A program made the position numbers and the translations under genes. A stretch of 9,711 nucleotides of DNA from an uncultured beta proteobacterium (GTDB lineage Bacteria; Pseudomonadota; Gammaproteobacteria; Burkholderiales; Rhodocyclaceae), in assembly GCA_903930395.1 (NCBI GenBank), contig CAIYYE010000637.1, forward strand, positions 1 through 9,711. The letters run 5' to 3'. Every line of letters begins with the position of its first letter. Position 1 is the first letter of the stretch. Under the pieces are notes generated by a model. It was not told the DNA's origin. It did not search any database and saw nothing but the letters and a program-made list of their open reading frames with translations. Below are positions 6,316-9,711 of the stretch, one piece after another.

Positions 6316-7578
6316 AAACGTCGCGATTTTTTGGCATCAGCCGCCGCACTCTCATTGATCGTTACCGACGCCTGGGCCGCCAAAAAGCAGGCCAAGGCGA
6401 CGGCGGGCAGCGTAAAACCCAAGGGCACAGCCGGCAAACCCGCCAGAAAGCCTGGCTCGCGCAACATGCGCCAGACAGGCAAAGTCAGCTACAAACCCGC
6501 CGCGCCAGTGGCCCATACTGCCGACGACTCGGTCATCGAGCGACCGCCCCAGGGCACAACGGCATCCCGTCTGCCGCCGGTCAAAGCGGCCGAGCCGCCA
6601 CGCGAATGGCGTACCTTTGAAATCACGACAACGATCAGCCTGAAAAACAGGAGTGGTGCGAGCAAACTCTGGCTGCCCCTGCCGCTCAACCAGGACACAC
6701 TCTATCAGCGCACCCTCGGCCACACCTGGTCTGGCAATCAGGCCAATGCCAGCATGCGACGCCTGCCCGATGGCGACCTCGAGGTTTTCTACTGCGAATG
6801 GCCGGATGCCGGCGATGCCCGGCTGCAACTGACCACTCTGGTGACCACGGCCGATCGCCATTTCGACGTGACCAAGCGAACGGTTGCTCCCGAACGGGAC
6901 GATATCCTCCGCCGCAACCTGCAAGCCTCGCAACTGATCCCCAATGACGGCCTGGCCTTCCAGCTCGGCGAACGAATCATTGGCCGCATCAAGGACCCTG
7001 TCGCCCAGGCCAAGGCCATCTACGAATGGGTTGTCGACAACACGATCTACGACCCCTCGCTTCCCGGCTCCGGCAGCGGCGACGTTCGCCAGCAGTTGAT
7101 CCAGGGGCAATACGGCGGGCGTTCGGCTGACATCAACGGCCTCTTCGTCGCCGTTTGCCGGGCCATTGGCATTCCGGCACGCTGTGTCTATGGCATGCGC
7201 ACGGGATCTTCGCGGCTCTTCCGCAGTCTCGGGCTGAGCAGCGACGACGCAACCCGCGCCCATCATGTCCGCGCCGAATTCTATGTACCGGGTTACGGCT
7301 GGATTCCCGTCGACCCCAGCGATGTACGCCGCGCCGTATCGCTGGAAGTGCTCTCCGACCGCGACAGCAAGTTGATTTCGCTGAAGAAAATCCTCTTCGG
7401 CGTCTGGGAAATGAACTGGATAGCCTTCAATCTGGGCAGCGATGTGGTTCTACCAGGGAAGACCAGCAGCCTCCCCTTCCTTCTTCTGCCCCAACTGGAG
7501 TCAGCAGGCGGCCGAATCGAGGCCGGCAACTCGGCCAATTTCCAGTACAACATCCGGACCCGACAGGTCGCGCTCTAA
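6313..7578 (+). CDS. Tat-exported transglutaminase-like protein with Cys-to-Ser at the active site
   Basis: A 421-residue protein with a transglutaminase-like (COG1305-type) domain. The TTG start is set by GGAGGAG at 6302-6308 and by the Tat signal MKRRDFLASAAALSL, with likely cleavage at AWA-AKK after residue 22. A basic, Pro/Ala-rich linker (about 24-95) and a beta-rich region (about 96-200) precede the core. In the core, YGGRSADINGLFVAVCRAIGIPAR (from residue 267) aligns with the family's GGxCxDxxxLFVALxRAxGIPAR, but the catalytic Cys position is Ser271. The His (His318 in AHHVRAEFYV) and Asp (Asp334 in IPVDPSD) are kept. Other cysteines, Cys282 and Cys291, are not at the catalytic position. 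It is probably periplasmic. Cysteine-type catalysis looks unlikely; a structural, binding or altered hydrolytic role is inference. The stop lies 7 bases from that of convergent dnaB. Confidence 0.87.
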   Translation: MKRRDFLASAAALSLIVTDAWAAKKQAKATAGSVKPKGTAGKPARKPGSRNMRQTGKVSYKPAAPVAHTADDSVIERPPQGTTASRLPPVKAAEPPREWRTFEITTTISLKNRSGASKLWLPLPLNQDTLYQRTLGHTWSGNQANASMRRLPDGDLEVFYCEWPDAGDARLQLTTLVTTADRHFDVTKRTVAPERDDILRRNLQASQLIPNDGLAFQLGERIIGRIKDPVAQAKAIYEWVVDNTIYDPSLPGSGSGDVRQQLIQGQYGGRSADINGLFVAVCRAIGIPARCVYGMRTGSSRLFRSLGLSSDDATRAHHVRAEFYVPGYGWIPVDPSDVRRAVSLEVLSDRDSKLISLKKILFGVWEMNWIAFNLGSDVVLPGKTSSLPFLLLPQLESAGGRIEAGNSANFQYNIRTRQVAL

Positions 7579-7585
7579 GCAACCG

Positions 7586-8992
7586 TCAGTTCTGCGAATC
7601 GACAAAGCCTCCACTGGCCAGATTTTCGAAGCGGGTGTACTCGCCGATGAAGGCCATGCGTACGGTGCCGGTCGGGCCGTTACGCTGCTTGCCGATGATG
7701 ACCTCGGCAATGCCCTTGTCCGGTGTATCCGGCTTGTAGTATTCCTCGCGGTACATCATGAGGATCACGTCGGCATCCTGCTCGATGGCGCCTGATTCGC
7801 GCAAGTCGGACATCATCGGCCGCTTGTCGGTACGTTCCTCGACCTTGCGCGAGAGCTGCGAGAGGGCGACGATGGGGACCTGCAACTCCTTGGCCAGCGA
7901 CTTGATCGAGCGGGAGATTTCCGACACTTCGGTCGCCCGGTTCTCGCCCTGCCGATTGCCACTCATGAGCTGGATGTAGTCAATGACCAGCAGACCGAGC
8001 TTGCCGCCATACTTGCGCGCCAGGCGGCGGGCGCGGGCGCGCAGGTTGGCTGGCGTCAGGCCCCCGGTTTCGTCAATGTAGATCGGCGCTTCGTGTAGTT
8101 TGCCCAGTGCAAACGAAAGCTTGGACCACTCGTCGTCATTCATCCGGCCGGTACGCAAACTTTGCGAATTGAGGCGGCCAATCGAAGCGAGCATCCGCAT
8201 GGCCAGCTGAGCGCCTCCCATTTCCATGGAAAACACGCCAACCGGCAACCCCGTTTCGACGGCAACGTTTTCGGCGATATTCAAGGCAAAAGCCGTCTTT
8301 CCCATAGACGGGCGCCCGGCCACGATGATCAGGTCGCCCGGCTGGAAGCCGGAAGTCTTCTGATCGAGATCGATAAAGCCGGTCGGGACGCCGGTAATGT
8401 CCGACGGATTGTCCCGGTCATGCAGTTCCTGAATGCGTTCAACCACTTGCGTCAGCAAGGGATTGATGTGAATGAATCCCTCGCTGTGCCCGGCGCCGGC
8501 CTCGGCAATCCGGAAGATCTTTGATTCCGCCTCATCGAGCAGGCTCTCGGCATCGCGACCGAGTGGATTCAACGCATCGGCAGCGATTTCGTCGGCTGTT
8601 GCGACGAGTTGGCGCAGAACAGAACGCTCGCGAACGATTTCGGCATAGCGTTTGATGTTGGCTGCCGACGGCGTATTGGCCGCCAATTCGCCCAAATAGG
8701 CCAGGCCACCGGTCTGATCGCCCTCGCCCGCCGCATCGAGCGCCTCGGCGACGGTAACGACGTCGGCCGGCTTGGCGCTGTCGAGCAGCTTGCGGATCTG
8801 GCGGAATATCCGGCGGTGCTCGTCGCGGTAGAAATCGGTTTCCGCAACCTGGTCACCGATGCGATCCCAAGCCTGGTTGTCCAGCAGCAACCCACCAAGA
8901 ACCGATTGCTCGGCCTCGATGGAGTGTGGCGGGACACGCAGGCTATCAAGGGTGGCGTCGGAGATTCTTGGCTTGGGCGGACGTTGATTCAT
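7586..8992 (-). CDS. dnaB: Replicative DNA helicase DnaB
   Basis: A 468-residue protein, close to E. coli DnaB (471). It is the hexameric 5'-3' helicase that unwinds DNA at the replication fork and recruits primase. The N-terminal domain begins PHSIEAEQSVLGGLLLD (22-38). A linker region at about 150-190 leads to the RecA-like domain: Walker A GRPSMGKT (226-233), FSMEM (254-258), Walker B LLVIDYIQLM (334-343), ALSQLSRKVEER (376-387), DLRESGAIEQDAD (396-408) and KQRNGPTGT (435-443). No intein interrupts these sites. ATG 8992 gives the family's normal N-terminus, but no clear Shine-Dalgarno sequence precedes it. The start lies only 18 bases from the stem of the rplI terminator, so expression must come from read-through or from a promoter further upstream. 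The gene converges tightly on the transglutaminase-like gene. Confidence 0.98.
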   Translation of the reverse strand: MNQRPPKPRISDATLDSLRVPPHSIEAEQSVLGGLLLDNQAWDRIGDQVAETDFYRDEHRRIFRQIRKLLDSAKPADVVTVAEALDAAGEGDQTGGLAYLGELAANTPSAANIKRYAEIVRERSVLRQLVATADEIAADALNPLGRDAESLLDEAESKIFRIAEAGAGHSEGFIHINPLLTQVVERIQELHDRDNPSDITGVPTGFIDLDQKTSGFQPGDLIIVAGRPSMGKTAFALNIAENVAVETGLPVGVFSMEMGGAQLAMRMLASIGRLNSQSLRTGRMNDDEWSKLSFALGKLHEAPIYIDETGGLTPANLRARARRLARKYGGKLGLLVIDYIQLMSGNRQGENRATEVSEISRSIKSLAKELQVPIVALSQLSRKVEERTDKRPMMSDLRESGAIEQDADVILMMYREEYYKPDTPDKGIAEVIIGKQRNGPTGTVRMAFIGEYTRFENLASGGFVDSQN

Positions 8993-9002
8993 GGCGGCAA
9001 GT

Positions 9003-9038
9003 TTAAATTAAAAAGGCCTCGCAATAGCGAGGCCTTTT
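9003..9038 (-). terminator. Intrinsic terminator between rplI and dnaB
   Basis: Perfect 12-bp stem: AAAAGGCCTCGC (9011-9022) and GCGAGGCCTTTT (9027-9038) around a 4-base loop. Read on the minus strand, the stem ends in TTTTT then AATTT, a good U-tract, placing termination just before dnaB. The plus strand has only TTTT after the stem, so its main direction is from rplI. Confidence 0.85.
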
Positions 9039-9058
9039 GGCGTGAGCAGTAACCGCAA

Positions 9059-9505
9059 TTACTCGGCAACCACCGTCACGGAAATGTTGGCAACGACATC
9101 GGTGTGCAGGGCGACGTCGAGCGGGAACTCGCCGAGTGCCTTGAGCGGACCGTCCGGCATGCGGATGGAAGCCTTGTCGACATCGAAACCGGCAGCCTTG
9201 AGGGCTTCGGCGATATCAACGTTACCGACGGAACCGAACAGACGGCCGTCCATGCCGGCCTTGCGGGCGACGGACACGGCGGTGCCGTTCATCTTGTCGG
9301 CAACGCCCTGGGCGGCAGCCAGCTTTTCAGCGGCAAGCTTTTCCAGTTCGGCACGGCGCGATTCGAACTCGGCCATGGCGGCCGGCGTGGCGCGCTTGGC
9401 CATGCGTTGCGGAATCAGGAAATTACGGGCGTAGCCGTCCTTGACCTTGACGACATCGCCGAGGTTACCGAGGTTAACAACCTTTTCGAGCAGAATGATT
9501 TGCAT
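9059..9505 (-). CDS. rplI: 50S ribosomal protein L9
   Basis: A 148-residue protein, the normal length for L9, which binds 23S rRNA at the base of the L1 stalk and helps maintain reading-frame fidelity. The N-terminal domain [19 protein letters not shown] with [14 protein letters not shown] (21-34) is the family signature. An Ala/Glu/Lys-rich connecting helix (about 41-75) follows. The C-terminal domain includes [16 protein letters not shown] and ends in VTVVAE. The start is supported by GAGGAGA (9512-9518 on the minus strand), 6 bases upstream. rpsR lies 18 bases upstream on the same strand, so the pair is part of the rpsF-rpsR-rplI type ribosomal operon. The 9003-9038 terminator follows the stop. 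Confidence 0.98.
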   Translation of the reverse strand: MQIILLEKVVNLGNLGDVVKVKDGYARNFLIPQRMAKRATPAAMAEFESRRAELEKLAAEKLAAAQGVADKMNGTAVSVARKAGMDGRLFGSVGNVDIAEALKAAGFDVDKASIRMPDGPLKALGEFPLDVALHTDVVANISVTVVAE

Positions 9506-9523
9506 GTTTCGTCTCCTCGAAAA

Positions 9524-9711
9524 TTATTGATGGTTGTCGGTGTAAGGCAGCAGGGCCATGAAGCGGGCGCGCTTGATGGCGGTGCCCAGCTGGCGCTGAT
9601 AGCCGGCCTTGGTGCCGGTCAGACGAGCCGGCATGATCTTGGCGTTTTCCTGGATGAATTCCTTGAGGACATCCACATCCTTGTAGTCGATCTGTTCGAC
9701 CTTTTCAGCCG
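9524..9711 (-). CDS. rpsR: 30S ribosomal protein S18, C-terminal part (partial)
   Basis: The window edge cuts off the 5' end; 61 codons and the TAA stop (9526-9524) are present. The peptide reads [18 protein letters not shown] and continues through [18 protein letters not shown] to [12 protein letters not shown]. The IDYKD, I-x-PARLTGT and R-A-R-x-MALLPYT stretches are the S18 signature. S18 binds the platform of the 30S subunit together with S6. Roughly a dozen N-terminal residues are missing, judged from the family's usual length of about 75. rplI follows 18 bases later, and its Shine-Dalgarno sequence lies in that gap. Confidence 0.97.
   Translation of the reverse strand, partial: AEKVEQIDYKDVDVLKEFIQENAKIMPARLTGTKAGYQRQLGTAIKRARFMALLPYTDNHQ

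Noticed and set aside
6352..7266. 304-codon open frame on the minus strand opposite the transglutaminase-like gene
   Set aside because: A shadow of the coding strand with no recognisable domain. The plus-strand frame has a Tat signal, a ribosome site and family motifs.
1..9711. Defence island, prophage, CRISPR array, toxin-antitoxin pair or other new multi-gene system
   Set aside because: Apart from the METTL25-like methyltransferase and the transglutaminase-like protein, whose roles are unclear, every gene belongs to a well-known family. No repeats, integrase, transposase or composition shift is visible. The PIN domain is fused to PhoH and has no separate antitoxin gene beside it.

Overview
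The window is chromosomal, GC-rich proteobacterial DNA. The order rpsR-rplI-dnaB, a Q-type peroxiredoxin beside a PIN-PhoH protein, and an OmpA-family gene next to ubiG all fit a betaproteobacterium. A Rhodocyclales (Dechloromonas/Azonexus-like) source is my best guess from protein style; no taxonomic marker in the window proves it. Coding density is high, codon use looks even throughout, and I see no IS element, tRNA, rRNA, CRISPR array, integrase or att site.

Layout. Positions 1-139 hold the 3' end of an OmpA-family porin gene, followed by a strong intrinsic terminator. Next is ubiG (+), ubiquinone O-methyltransferase, which has no ATG, GTG or TTG start in its 5' region. Convergent to it, on the minus strand, is a two-gene unit read from 4212 down to 923: a family 5 periplasmic substrate-binding lipoprotein with a C-terminal membrane anchor, and a METTL25/RRNAD1-like (Methyltransf_32 type) methyltransferase whose start touches or overlaps the upstream stop. 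Divergent from that unit is bcp (peroxiredoxin) followed by a PIN-PhoH ATPase/ribonuclease (+). A perfect extended -10 box lies on the phoH stop codon. It is followed by an 11-bp palindromic hairpin and then a TTG-started, Tat-exported transglutaminase-fold protein whose expected catalytic Cys is Ser. Convergent to that gene, on the minus strand, is the replication/ribosome block: rpsR (5' end cut by the window edge), rplI, a 12-bp stem terminator, and dnaB.

How it works together. These are mostly housekeeping genes: quinone synthesis, peroxide defence, RNA metabolism, ribosome and replication fork. The two convergent junctions are tight (8 bp and 7 bp). I found no convincing previously undescribed multi-gene system. 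The points worth checking are local: the ubiG start, the Cys-to-Ser transglutaminase with its leader hairpin, the doubly anchored substrate-binding protein without permeases in the window coupled to a methyltransferase, and the peroxiredoxin without the usual resolving Cys.
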